A stretch of DNA of 11,750 bases from an uncultured Sphingobacteriales bacterium (GCA_937991535.1 CALKHN010000014.1:1-11750); one strand, 5' to 3'. Counted from the first letter of the stretch, positions 1 through 9,100 are shown. Program-made: numbers and translations. Notes: generated by a model not told the origin, from the letters alone.

Positions 1-46
1 ATGGTGGGTCAACATGTTCCGGAATGGTGGGTCAACATGCTCCGGA
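1..46. mobile_element. IS21-family-like terminal tandem repeats (element end)
   Basis: Two head-to-tail 23-bp units (1-23 and 24-46) differ at one base (T17 versus C40). Each contains GGTGGGTCAACATG followed by TCCGGA. Short tandem repeats built on GTGGGTCA and CCGGAA are typical of IS21-family termini in Bacteroidota, where they act as multiple transposase-binding sites. The relaxase-like coding sequence starts directly after them, which fits an insertion into that gene. The rest of the insertion sequence (istA/istB-type genes) would lie left of the window and cannot be seen, so the family call rests on the repeat pattern alone. Confidence 0.6.
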
Positions 47-538
47 ATCTACACCGTTGATTACACGATAAAAACAGCTCTTGGTTCACTTGATCTGGCA
101 AAGCTGGAAAGCCGGTTAAGGGAAGAAGGCGTCCAGCTTACCGTAAGGCAAAATAAAGAAGGCAGAATTTACGGCATTACCTACATAGACCATAAAAGCA
201 AATGCGTGTTCAATGGTAGTGACTTAGGGAAGCCTTATGCTGCCGCGGGGTTATTGCAAAGGCTGGATAACACAATATCTATTAATGAACAGCAGAAAAC
301 AACACAACAACAAAAAATCTCTATTGCTGAAAATGAAAACCAAGCCGCCCAAAAGCAAGCACAAAAAGTTCCTTCCACCGATAAAGAGACGGTGCAAATG
401 GAAACGCCTTTTTCAGCCGTACGGACATTGCAAAAGGCTTTGGATATACTGACCCAGGAAGAATACGCCGGGTCACTTTCTATTGAGTTGCAGAATGTAA
501 CCAGAAAGCGTAAACGCAAGCGATTACACCCGGAATAA
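47..538 (+). pseudogene. mobB: MobB-type relaxase, C-terminal fragment truncated at its 5' side
   Basis: This is the C-terminal part of a Bacteroidota mobilization relaxase, which nicks DNA at oriT and pilots the strand during transfer. The stretch containing GRIYGITYIDHKSKCVFNGS and LGKPY is the conserved end of the relaxase/mobilization nuclease domain in this family. A Gln/Lys-rich low-complexity linker follows, then a predicted helical segment (AVRTLQKALDILTQEE) and a strongly basic tail (RKRKRKR), common in DNA-handling relaxases. The catalytic N-terminal part, with its Tyr and His motifs, is absent. The frame stays open leftward through the tandem repeats to the window edge, and an ATG at 14 lies inside those repeats, so it is not a credible native start. 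The gene ends 37 bases before mobC, its usual partner. Either the insertion sequence has broken it or the window edge hides its beginning; I favour the former because the repeats sit exactly at the junction. Confidence 0.65.
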
Positions 539-554
539 TGCAAAAAATATTTTT

Positions 555-571
555 AATCGTATTAAACGATT
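555..571 (+). promoter_or_regulatory. Small hairpin overlapping the mobC start region
   Basis: AATCGT (555-560) and ACGATT (566-571) are perfect reverse complements around a 5-base ATTAA loop, with weak outward extension through G-T and A-T pairs. The structure lies in the relaxase-mobC spacer and ends five bases before the ATG at 576, and it partly covers an alternative TTG start at 570. It could modulate translation of mobC or be incidental. Confidence 0.25.
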
Positions 572-575
572 GAGT

Positions 576-2561
576 ATGAAAACAGGAGAAAATGAACAGG
601 GATTAAGACAGGTCATGGACTTGACCAGAGGCATTGCTATTGTAGTATTGGTCATACATTGTTATTACGAATGTTATGCAGCATTTCATGCCGGTGGCTG
701 GGTTTACCCGATCACCGACAGGCTATTGCGGAATATTATTAGAATACCTTTCTTTTCGGGATTTATGAAAACAAAATTGATTGCCCTGGCCTTCTTATTA
801 TTATCGCTGTTAGGCGTAAGCGGAAAGAAAAATGAAAATATCAGATTGAAAACGGCGCTGGGCTATTTCTTTTCGGGCATAATACTGTATTTGTCAAGCG
901 GATTTATTTTGTATTATTTCAAAGGCGATATAAAAGTGATTGCAGCTATCTATATCAGTGTAACGGGACTGGGTTTTATTTTTATCATTACTGGTGGCGG
1001 TCTGCTTTCGAGGATCATTAAATCAAAACTTAAAACCGATGTTTTTAATAAGGATAACGAAACCTTTCCGCAGGAAGAAAGGCTGTTAATGAATGAATAT
1101 TCTATTAACCTTCCGGCAGTCTATAATTTGAAAGGCAAGCAACGCCGCTCATGGATTAATATTTATCCCGTCCGTGGTTTTTTAGTAATTGGTTCGCCCG
1201 GATCCGGTAAGAGTTATTTTGTCATTGAACACGCCATTCGGCAGCATATTGAAAAGGGTTTTTCCATGCTTGTTTATGATTATAAATACGACGACCTCAC
1301 GAAACTGGCCTATAACTATTATCTGAAGTATCGGAATAAGTACAAAGTGAAGCCCGGCTTTTATGCTATTAACCTTGATAACCCTGCATACAGCGACTGT
1401 TGTAATCCGATACATCATTCCTTACTGAAGGATATTACAGATGCCATTGAAGCGGCAAGGATTATCCTCCTTGGCCTGAACAAAAGCTGGTTGAGGAAAC
1501 AGGGCGAGTTTTTTGTGGAAAGCCCGATTAATTTTTTGACAGCATTGATTTGGTATTTGAAGAAATACGAGAATGGTAAATACTGCAGCCTACCACATGC
1601 TATCGAACTGATGCAGACGCCGGTAGATAAATTATTTACGGTATTGCAAACGGAGCCGGAAATATCCGCTTTTATCAATCCCTTTATTTCAGCCTACAAA
1701 TCAGATTCTATGGAGCAGTTAGAGGGACAACTTGATGCCGCTAAAATCAGTCTGGCGAGATTGTCCGCACCGAATATGTATTATGTGCTGTCAGGAAATG
1801 ATTTTACCCTTGACATCAACAACCCTGAAGCGCCTAAAATTGTTTGCCTTGCAGGCAACCCGCAGAAGCAGGGAACTTTTGGGGCGGTGCTCTCCCTGTA
1901 TATGACCAGGCTTAGCAAGATTATCAACCAGCCAGGCAAACTAAAATCCTCACTGATTATTGATGAGTTTACGACGCTGACTTTTTTAGGATTAGATACA
2001 TTAGTTGCTACCGGGCGTTCCAATAAGATCGCCACCACCTTAGCGATTCAGGATGCCAGTCAGTTAAAGCTGAATTACGGGCGGGAACAGGCGGAAGTAG
2101 TTATCAATATCTGCGGCAACATTATGGTAGGTCAGGCAGCAGGCGATATTGCCAAACAGGTTTCCGAAAGACTGGGTAAAATCCTGCAGGAAAAAGAAAG
2201 TCTGTCTATCAATGATAACGGTACATCTATTTCCCGGTCTAAACAACTGGAATATGCCGTTCCGGTCAGTACCATTGCGACCTTATCTTCCGGCGAGTTT
2301 GTCGGTATTGTAGCGGACACGCCGGACCAGCCGGTAGAGCTAAAGGCTTTTCATTGCAAGGTGCAGAATGATCACGAGCAATTAGCTCAGGAAAGGGCAA
2401 CTTTTTCCAGTCTCCCGATCGTGCGGAAAATCAATCAAGAAGAAGTGGATAAGGTTTATCGCCAGATAAAAGAGGATGTAAGCCAACTTGTTGAAAAGGT
2501 GATGGATCAAATTATGAGTGAGCCGGGGGCGGAGTATATACTAATTAGAAAAAGTAAATAA
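576..2561 (+). CDS. mobC: MobC/TraG-like conjugation coupling ATPase (type IV coupling protein)
   Basis: This is a membrane-anchored VirD4/TraG-type coupling protein that links the relaxase-DNA complex to the transfer channel and uses ATP to drive DNA export. The first ~145 residues carry about four hydrophobic segments (roughly 19-38, 67-82, 95-115 and 119-145), the membrane module of Bacteroidota MobC proteins. The cytoplasmic ATPase follows, with Walker A GSPGSGKS at 206-213 and Walker B SLIIDEF around 459-465 (acidic pair 463-464). The downstream segment TGRSNKIATTLAIQDASQLK is typical of coupling proteins. At about 661 residues it is full length for the family. I chose ATG at 576; an in-frame TTG at 570 would add two residues. 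There is no clear Shine-Dalgarno, which is usual in this phylum. It follows the relaxase fragment by 37 bases and was probably co-transcribed with it. The frame is intact, so the coupling function may survive even though the upstream relaxase appears broken. Confidence 0.88.
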   Translation: MKTGENEQGLRQVMDLTRGIAIVVLVIHCYYECYAAFHAGGWVYPITDRLLRNIIRIPFFSGFMKTKLIALAFLLLSLLGVSGKKNENIRLKTALGYFFSGIILYLSSGFILYYFKGDIKVIAAIYISVTGLGFIFIITGGGLLSRIIKSKLKTDVFNKDNETFPQEERLLMNEYSINLPAVYNLKGKQRRSWINIYPVRGFLVIGSPGSGKSYFVIEHAIRQHIEKGFSMLVYDYKYDDLTKLAYNYYLKYRNKYKVKPGFYAINLDNPAYSDCCNPIHHSLLKDITDAIEAARIILLGLNKSWLRKQGEFFVESPINFLTALIWYLKKYENGKYCSLPHAIELMQTPVDKLFTVLQTEPEISAFINPFISAYKSDSMEQLEGQLDAAKISLARLSAPNMYYVLSGNDFTLDINNPEAPKIVCLAGNPQKQGTFGAVLSLYMTRLSKIINQPGKLKSSLIIDEFTTLTFLGLDTLVATGRSNKIATTLAIQDASQLKLNYGREQAEVVINICGNIMVGQAAGDIAKQVSERLGKILQEKESLSINDNGTSISRSKQLEYAVPVSTIATLSSGEFVGIVADTPDQPVELKAFHCKVQNDHEQLAQERATFSSLPIVRKINQEEVDKVYRQIKEDVSQLVEKVMDQIMSEPGAEYILIRKSK

Positions 2562-2570
2562 AATAGTTAA

Positions 2571-2591
2571 ACAACAAGTTTCTATTGTTGT
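2571..2591 (+). terminator. Possible hairpin after mobC
   Basis: ACAACAA (2571-2577) and TTGTTGT (2585-2591) are perfect 7-base complements around a 7-base loop, ten bases after the mobC stop. The stem has low GC and no clean T-run follows, so it is at best a weak terminator. It marks the end of the mobilization genes and the start of AT-rich cargo DNA. Confidence 0.3.
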
Positions 2592-2652
2592 GAAAATAGT
2601 AAATGGAAGATAAATTAATTTTTAAAAAATTATAGTCCGTATATATATAACT

Positions 2653-2670
2653 TATAATCAGTTGATTATA
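2653..2670. promoter_or_regulatory. 18-bp operator-like palindrome upstream of ietA
   Basis: TATAATCA (2653-2660) and TGATTATA (2663-2670) are perfect complements separated by GT, giving an 18-bp dyad 66 bases upstream of the ietA start. The size and symmetry suit a dimeric helix-turn-helix repressor. It lies in the only sizeable spacer before the operon (2562-2736), which must hold the operon's promoter if it has its own. I could not place a convincing Bacteroidota -33/-7 promoter (TTTG and TAnnTTTG). The surrounding DNA is very AT-rich, which raises the chance of accidental palindromes. Confidence 0.4.
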
Positions 2671-2736
2671 TTTATAATGGAAGACATATAGAAAATATTG
2701 ATTTTTTTATTCCATATTATATTTTAACTTGCATCA

Positions 2737-3864
2737 ATGAATGAAACCAAAAAAGATACTAAAGAAATAGAAGCAGATTTCCTTAAACTTGCAAGAGTTG
2801 CTCTTTCCGGAAGAGTGCAAGACATTCAACTACTAATACACAGAGCCACCAAGAAATATAAAGGGATTTTTCCAGAGCTTTCAGATAGATTGTTGTCTCT
2901 ATTACAGGAGTCCCCAACTCGATCTTCACCACTGCGCAAGCAATCGGATATTCCTTTACCTGTTGATATTGATTCAAGATTACAATTACTTAGATTAGAT
3001 GAAAAACCATTGGATCATAATCCAGTTCTTTCAGAGTCACTAAAAAAAGATATTCATCAGTTGTTGTCGGAAAGACGCAATGTCAAGGCTCTTTATAATT
3101 TAGGCCTATTTCCTACTAAATCAATATTATTTACTGGACCACCAGGTGTCGGTAAGACGTTGACAGCAAGATGGATTGCAAATGAATTAAATAGGCCCTT
3201 ATTGGCCTTAGATCTATCAGCAGTAATGAGTAGCTATTTAGGAAGGACTGGAAACAATATCAGGTTTGTTTTAGACTATGCAAAAAGCATCGATTGTGTT
3301 TTATTACTTGATGAATTAGATGCAATTGCTAAAAGACGAGATGATCAATCAGAGATAGGTGAACTGAAAAGATTAGTAACAGTCCTTTTGCAAGAAATCG
3401 ACGATTGGCCACCAACCGGACTCCTTATTGCAGCCACGAATCACTCTGGCTTATTAGATCCCGCCGTATGGCGAAGATTTGAAATGGCATTAACTTTTGA
3501 GTATCCTACGGCCGATCAAATTAAAGAATTTGTAGTTGAGCAGATTAAGCCATTCGTGCAAGACTTTGATCATTGGGCAGAAATTCTTTCTTATGTTTAT
3601 ATTGGAAAATCTTTTAGTGACATTGAAAAGAATATATTGAATTTAAGAAAGGCAAGCGTTATGAATAATTTGCCTCTTCAGGAACTTATTGAAGACGATA
3701 TTAAGAAGCAAACCATTGGTAGTCAAACCCAAAAAATACAGCTTATTTCTTCACTGACAAAACTCGGAATGTCCCAAAGAAAAATTAGTGAATTAACAGG
3801 TATTGCAAGAGAAACAATAAGAAAAAACGTAATACCCGTTAAACAAATAAGAAAGAAAAAATGA
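2737..3864 (+). CDS. ietA: AAA ATPase of an IetAS defence/plasmid-stability pair, with C-terminal HTH
   Basis: This 375-residue protein has an AAA+ core after a helical N-terminal region of about 100 residues. Walker A is GPPGVGKT at 134-141, Walker B is VLLLDELDAIA at 188-198 (acidic pair D192, E193), sensor-1 Asn lies in AATN (N235), and an arginine-finger candidate lies in DPAVWRRF (R247/R248). The last ~35 residues form a resolvase-like helix-turn-helix (SQRKISELTGIARETIRKNV, about 346-365) with a basic end, so DNA binding is likely. An AAA ATPase directly coupled to a subtilase matches IetA/IetS, first described as stabilising an Agrobacterium Ti plasmid and later reported as anti-phage. 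The mechanism in that family is not established here; the ATPase may restrain or activate the protease. The start at 2737 gives the full N-terminus. It overlaps ietS by ATGA, implying translational coupling. Confidence 0.82.
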   Translation: MNETKKDTKEIEADFLKLARVALSGRVQDIQLLIHRATKKYKGIFPELSDRLLSLLQESPTRSSPLRKQSDIPLPVDIDSRLQLLRLDEKPLDHNPVLSESLKKDIHQLLSERRNVKALYNLGLFPTKSILFTGPPGVGKTLTARWIANELNRPLLALDLSAVMSSYLGRTGNNIRFVLDYAKSIDCVLLLDELDAIAKRRDDQSEIGELKRLVTVLLQEIDDWPPTGLLIAATNHSGLLDPAVWRRFEMALTFEYPTADQIKEFVVEQIKPFVQDFDHWAEILSYVYIGKSFSDIEKNILNLRKASVMNNLPLQELIEDDIKKQTIGSQTQKIQLISSLTKLGMSQRKISELTGIARETIRKNVIPVKQIRKKK

Positions 3865-6095
3865 AAAAAAGAAACTTTTTATTAGGTAAAGGGGAGAGAC
3901 TCACCAAAAGTGTGCAGATTTCATCAAGTGGTGGCCCCAAAGTACATCCCTATACATTTGGCGAGGCTAAGGATAGGCTTGAAGTAATGCTTAACAAAGT
4001 AGTTAGCCAAATAGAAGAACTTCCATCCAATGCCTGCCCTGATGATTTGGCTATAGTGACTATAATATTGAACCCTGAATATATTGCAAAGTCTTATTTC
4101 CCGAAAGAATTACTCAGAGATGCAGGTCTGGAGGCAGTTGGGAGTCGTCCAAGACAAATCAAACCCCATAAAAGAACACGTGATCGAGAGCCAAGGAATT
4201 CTCTTTCAACAGAGATTTTTGTAAAAGGTACTCGTAAACAGTTTGTGGCGTGGAGCAAAAAATTTCCTCATTTAGATGAAGCATCTAAAACAGACTTACA
4301 AATTCGGGAAATAGAAGAAATTTCGTTCCCTACCTCAGACAAAAAGCTTAAAAATATTCCTCAAAATGGGGAAAGAATAGTTTATGAGATTGTTCTACAT
4401 CTTGATGAAGAAAGTGCAGAAGCAAGATATTTGGGGTTGTTTAAACAGTACCTGCTTTCACATAAGATAAATGCCAGTTTTGAAAGACGTTTTTATGCAG
4501 GCGGATTGTGTTTTGTAGGACTTGAAGCACCAGTTAAATTAGCAAAAGAAATTGCTCAATTCAGCCTCGTTAGGGTAGTACGGGCGATGCCGAAATTAAG
4601 GTTATTACGTCCTAATTTAAGATATGGAACCCTCGTAAGTGGGACAAAGGTAATTCTTCCGTCAAATGGTCCGCTTGATCCAAATATTAAAGTAGCAATA
4701 TTTGATGGGGGAATTCCGGAAAATCACCCACTGACCCAATGGGCTACTCCATATGATTTCCCAGGAATGACGACTCCTGACATTGAACTGTTGGAACATG
4801 GTGTTGCAGTAACATCAGCTTTTCTTTTTGGACACATTAACCCAAAGGAGAATGTTTCTATACCTTTTTGTTCTGTTGACCACTATAGGGTCATAGATTC
4901 AGCACCAGGACAAAACTCTTTTGAGCTTTATGAAGTTCTTAATAGAATAAATAATGTAATCACCACAAAACGATACGATTTTATCAACCTTAGTTTAGGC
5001 CCGAGATTGCCAATTGATGATGAAGAAGTTCACGCATGGACTGCAGTTTTAGATGAATACTTATCGGATGGAAGTACACTTGCTACTGTTGCTGTTGGTA
5101 ACGATGGTGATGGGGATCCCAGTATTCAAGCAAACAGAATTCAAGTCCCGGCTGATTGTGTAAATGCACTCAGTATTGGGGCCTGTGATGTTCCAGATGA
5201 AAATTGGCAGAGGGCTACTTATAGTTCTGTTGGACCTGGACGGAGTCCAGGTTTAATAAAGCCTGATTTGGTTGATTTTGGAGGCTGCGATGCAAGGCCA
5301 TTCTTGACCCTAGACGTAAATGGTCAAAATATACTTATTCAAATGGCTGGAACAAGTTTTTCATCACCGAGTGTGCTAAGAATTGGCGCCGGAGTTAGGG
5401 CGCATTTTGGAACAGCTTTGAATTCTCTCGCTATTAAGACGTTACTTATTCATTGTTGTGAAACAACTACGATTCCAGCGGCCGAAGTTGGATGGGGGCG
5501 GGTGGCACGAAGTATTGATGATATTGTATTATGTGAAGACCATGTTATGAGGGTAGTTTATCAAGGCTCGATCACTGCATCGAAATATATAAGAGTTCCA
5601 ATTCCATTGCCAAGCGGAATTCTGAATGGAATAATTAAAATAAAAGCAACAATTTGCTATGCCACTTCAGTTGACCCTCGTCATCCTGATAATTACACAA
5701 GAAGTGGATTAGATGTTTTTTTCAGACCTAACTTTACGAAATTTAGCAATGGGGCTGCTTATCCACAAACTAAACCATTCTTTTCCAAAACGCAAAAATC
5801 TAATACTCCTCTTACAGAAGAAGAATTGAGATCGGATAATTGGAAATGGGAAAACTGCCTTCATGCAACAACGCGATTTCGTGGTACAACATTGAATGAG
5901 CCCTTTTTTGATATCCATTATAATGCTCGCTTTGAAGGACATAATGATACAAGCCCTCAGAAAATTCAATATGCAATTGTAATTACCGTAGAAGCACCCT
6001 CCATTAATAATTTATACGATTTGGTAGTCAGAAAATACGCAACTCAACTTGAGGCTTTGAAACCTGTAATTGATATACCTATAAGCCCGAGATAA
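3861..6095 (+). CDS. ietS: Intracellular subtilisin-like (S8) serine protease, IetS-like
   Basis: This 744-residue subtilase is the probable effector of the IetAS pair. The catalytic triad is visible: Asp282 in VAIFDGGI, His313 in LEHGVAVTSA and Ser499 in AGTSFSSP. The oxyanion Asn414 lies in AVGNDG. The Asp motif reads DGG rather than the common DSG or DTG. There is no signal peptide or hydrophobic N-terminus, so it should act in the cytoplasm, unlike most subtilases. About 270 residues precede the catalytic domain, longer than a simple propeptide and probably a regulatory or partner-binding region. After the catalytic domain ends near GWGRVAR (544-550), a beta-rich region of about 190 residues follows. 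The start ATG at 3861 overlaps the ietA stop by four bases, so the two proteins are likely made in linked amounts. The pairing with an AAA ATPase is the main reason for the IetS call; the serine protease activity itself is well supported by motifs. Confidence 0.83.
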   Translation: MKKRNFLLGKGERLTKSVQISSSGGPKVHPYTFGEAKDRLEVMLNKVVSQIEELPSNACPDDLAIVTIILNPEYIAKSYFPKELLRDAGLEAVGSRPRQIKPHKRTRDREPRNSLSTEIFVKGTRKQFVAWSKKFPHLDEASKTDLQIREIEEISFPTSDKKLKNIPQNGERIVYEIVLHLDEESAEARYLGLFKQYLLSHKINASFERRFYAGGLCFVGLEAPVKLAKEIAQFSLVRVVRAMPKLRLLRPNLRYGTLVSGTKVILPSNGPLDPNIKVAIFDGGIPENHPLTQWATPYDFPGMTTPDIELLEHGVAVTSAFLFGHINPKENVSIPFCSVDHYRVIDSAPGQNSFELYEVLNRINNVITTKRYDFINLSLGPRLPIDDEEVHAWTAVLDEYLSDGSTLATVAVGNDGDGDPSIQANRIQVPADCVNALSIGACDVPDENWQRATYSSVGPGRSPGLIKPDLVDFGGCDARPFLTLDVNGQNILIQMAGTSFSSPSVLRIGAGVRAHFGTALNSLAIKTLLIHCCETTTIPAAEVGWGRVARSIDDIVLCEDHVMRVVYQGSITASKYIRVPIPLPSGILNGIIKIKATICYATSVDPRHPDNYTRSGLDVFFRPNFTKFSNGAAYPQTKPFFSKTQKSNTPLTEEELRSDNWKWENCLHATTRFRGTTLNEPFFDIHYNARFEGHNDTSPQKIQYAIVITVEAPSINNLYDLVVRKYATQLEALKPVIDIPISPR

Positions 6096-6144
6096 AGGCA
6101 TTCTTGGAGATAAAACTGAAAGTAAGAAAAGAAGTTCAATCTTT

Positions 6145-6150
6145 AAAAGG
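6145..6150 (+). promoter_or_regulatory. Shine-Dalgarno-like AAAAGG before the STAND gene
   Basis: AAAAGG lies six bases before the ATG at 6157 and supports that start. It stands in a purine-rich 61-base spacer after ietS. No separate promoter is evident there, so the STAND gene may be read from the ietAS transcript. Confidence 0.4.
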
Positions 6151-6156
6151 ATAAAA

Positions 6157-9100
6157 ATGTCAGATAAAGGAAGTGTTTTTCAAAAAGGCGGAGGCGGGAC
6201 AAACTTTGAACAATCGGTTCAAACTGCATTTCTCATTACGCTCATCATTCAAGGTAACGTTCCTTGTGTCCCTTCAAGCGAACTAACAGAAGTTGCAGTT
6301 CAAGTTACAAATAAAGGTTATCAAACTGACGACATTTTTGCCCTTGCAAAATCTGCAACTGCAGAACATCGTTTATTGATTCAAGCGAAGTACAACATTT
6401 CATTCACCGCTGACAATAAAATATTCAAAGAAGTAATAAGTGCCTTTTGGAAAGATTACAACAACACTTCTCTTTTTGACAAAACAAAGGATAAATTGAT
6501 TTTCGTAAAAAGTGCCTTAACCCAAGACGAAAGAAATCATTTTAAATCGCTTTTTAATTGGGCAAACAGTCACGCAACAGAAACGGATTTTATTTCAGAA
6601 GTAAATAGAATTAAAGCGAAAAAAGACCGATTAGATATTTTTCGTACAGTATTAAAAGAAACGAACAATAATACAGATTTAACCGACAAAGAAATCTGGG
6701 AGTTTCTGAAATGCGTTGATGTTTTGGAATATGATTTCTTAAACGAAGGAAGTATTGACAAAACTTACTTTTTTAATCTGATTAAGCTAAGTAAAAGCAA
6801 AACTTCAACAGTAACAGAAAGTGAAATTTGGGATAGTGTTTTTTCTTATGCTTCAACGCTAAACAAAGACGGAGGAAGTGCAACACTTGATAGTATAAAA
6901 GACAAAGATTTCTTTCAGCATTTTGATATTGCACAATTAAGTCCATACTACAAAGCGGTTGAAAAACTCAAATCAGACAGCACAGAAATTTTGCGACCGA
7001 TAAAAACTTCAATCGGAAAAGGTGAAAACGAATTTCAATTACCAAGAACTGAAGCAAGAGAAAAAATATTGCAAGCGATAAGTGGTTCTCAATTTACGAT
7101 TGTAACAGGGAAACCCGGTGTTGGCAAATCAGCCGAAATAAAAGAGATTATTCAAAAGGATTTTCCTAGTGCAAGTGTGTTTGTTTTCAGAGCAGACCAA
7201 TTCAACGAATCTACGCTTGCAAATGTTTTTTCAAGTCAAGGTGTTAACGAAACAATACAAAATATTTTCTCTTGTATTTCGCTCATCCCTGAAAAAATCA
7301 TTTTCATTGATAGTTTGGAAAAATTGTTGGAAGCAGACCCAGAATGTGCTTTCAAACAATTACTGGCTTTGCTTAAAGAACACCCCGAAATCAAAATTAT
7401 TGCTTCATCACGGAAATATGCGATTGACTTAATTACATTAAGATTCGGTATTGATAAAAACGATACGAGTATAATTGACATTCCAACGCTTAATGAAGAA
7501 GAATTAAAACTTGTGTCTGAAAAATTCCCACAGTTAAAGATTGTTCTAAAAAATGACAAAGTCAAAGAGTTGCTACAAAGCCCAAAATATCTTGACTTTT
7601 CAATTTTAGCGATAAGTAAAACAAACGATGATTACGCTAATGTTTCGCAAACTGAATTTAAAGACAAGCTGTGGAATTCGTTGGTTGTAGATTCAACTAA
7701 TACAAAAAATGGACTTCCGATAAAACGAGAAGAAGCATTCAAAGAAATTGCAGTAAAGAGAGCGAAAGAAATGAAGCTTTTTACCAAGCCTGATAAATCT
7801 GATGCGGAAGCAATCGCTTGTTTAGAAAACGATGAAATAGTATTTCAAAAAAACGATAACAGAGAATATTCCCCTACTCACGATATTTTGGAAGATTGGG
7901 CATTGGTAAAATATGTTTCTACAAAGTTTGAAGAAAATCCAAAGCCAAAAGATTTGTTTAGCAGTTTGGGAAATGAACCTGCAATTAGGCGAGCATTTCG
8001 TCTCTGGATTGAAGATTATCTAATTGACAACAGTAGTAAAATAAATGAGTTAATTAAAGCAACTATTTCTGACCAAACGATTGAAAAGTATTGGGCTGAT
8101 GAATTATTAATTGCTGTTTTTAAATCTAAAAACAGTAATTCTTTTTTTACAGCCTTTGAAAAAGAACTTCTTGCAGACAAAGCTACTCTCTTCAATAGAT
8201 GTTTGCATATCATAGAAACTTGTTGCAAAGAACGCGACCAAAAATCTAATAATAGCAATTTACTTTTACCGATTGGTTCGGGTTGGAAAGAAGCATTGTT
8301 TTTTATTCATAAGCACATCGCTCAATTAGAAGCAATAAAACTTTCAATACTAAATTTTCTTGCGGATTGGTATTACCGATTACTTATTCAATACAATAAA
8401 ATTGAAAACACAGAATTAGAAGCAGCAAAATCTATTGTCCTTACCTATTTGAAAGAGATTGAGGAAGAAAAAGAGTTTTGGCAAGAAGAAATCGCCAAAA
8501 ATAAATCATCCAACCTGATTACAATTTTGTTTGACCTGGCTTCAATTTCAAGAGAAGAAATTAAACAGCTTATTAAAAGAGCATTCGCCAATAAAGAAAA
8601 TCGTGATTCTTGGAGATTAAATTCTTTTTACGAAAATGTAATTGAAAGTTGTCTTTCAGGAATAGGGAATCAACGTTTGATAAAAGAACTACCCGAATTG
8701 ATTATTGAGACAGCTTGGAAAAATTGGAAATACAATCCGCCCAAAAAAGAAGACTTTTCTGATGACAGATTTGGAATCTTTGCAAGACATTCTTTGCGTG
8801 ACGGAGAATGTTGGGGAATCCGAGATAAACATTCGTTTTTTCCTTCGGGAATTTACAAAACACCTTTTTATAATTTATTGTGGGTACACCCAATTATTGG
8901 ATTAAAATTCATTGTTGATTTTATCAATTATTCAGTTGAATTTTATGTGAACGCTACTTGTGAATACAAACACAAAATCTCACAAGTAGAAATTGAATTG
9001 AATGACGGAACAATAGTGAAACAATATGCTGCGTGGGAATTATGGGCAGCTTACAGAGGTTCAAGTGTTACAAATTATGCTTTGGAATCATTGCTAATGA

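Noticed and set aside
14..46. ATG at 14 as the start of a complete 174-residue gene
   Set aside because: The first 11 codons lie inside the tandem repeats, and the homology-like region is the end of a relaxase domain, so this is a chance start in front of a truncated gene.
235..543. Antisense open frame across the relaxase fragment
   Set aside because: It is a shadow of the coding strand with no recognisable motif. The same holds for the other minus-strand frames inside mobC, ietA, ietS and the STAND gene.
2571..2670. CRISPR-like or iteron repeats before ietA
   Set aside because: There are only single dyads and AT-rich runs, with no repeated unit at regular spacing.
3861..6095. The subtilase as a secreted degradative protease
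   Set aside because: It has no signal peptide or membrane segment and is translationally coupled to a cytoplasmic ATPase.
7169..7432. Small plus-strand frame inside the STAND gene
   Set aside because: It overlaps the conserved NTPase coding sequence in another frame, and its translation shows no sensible domain.
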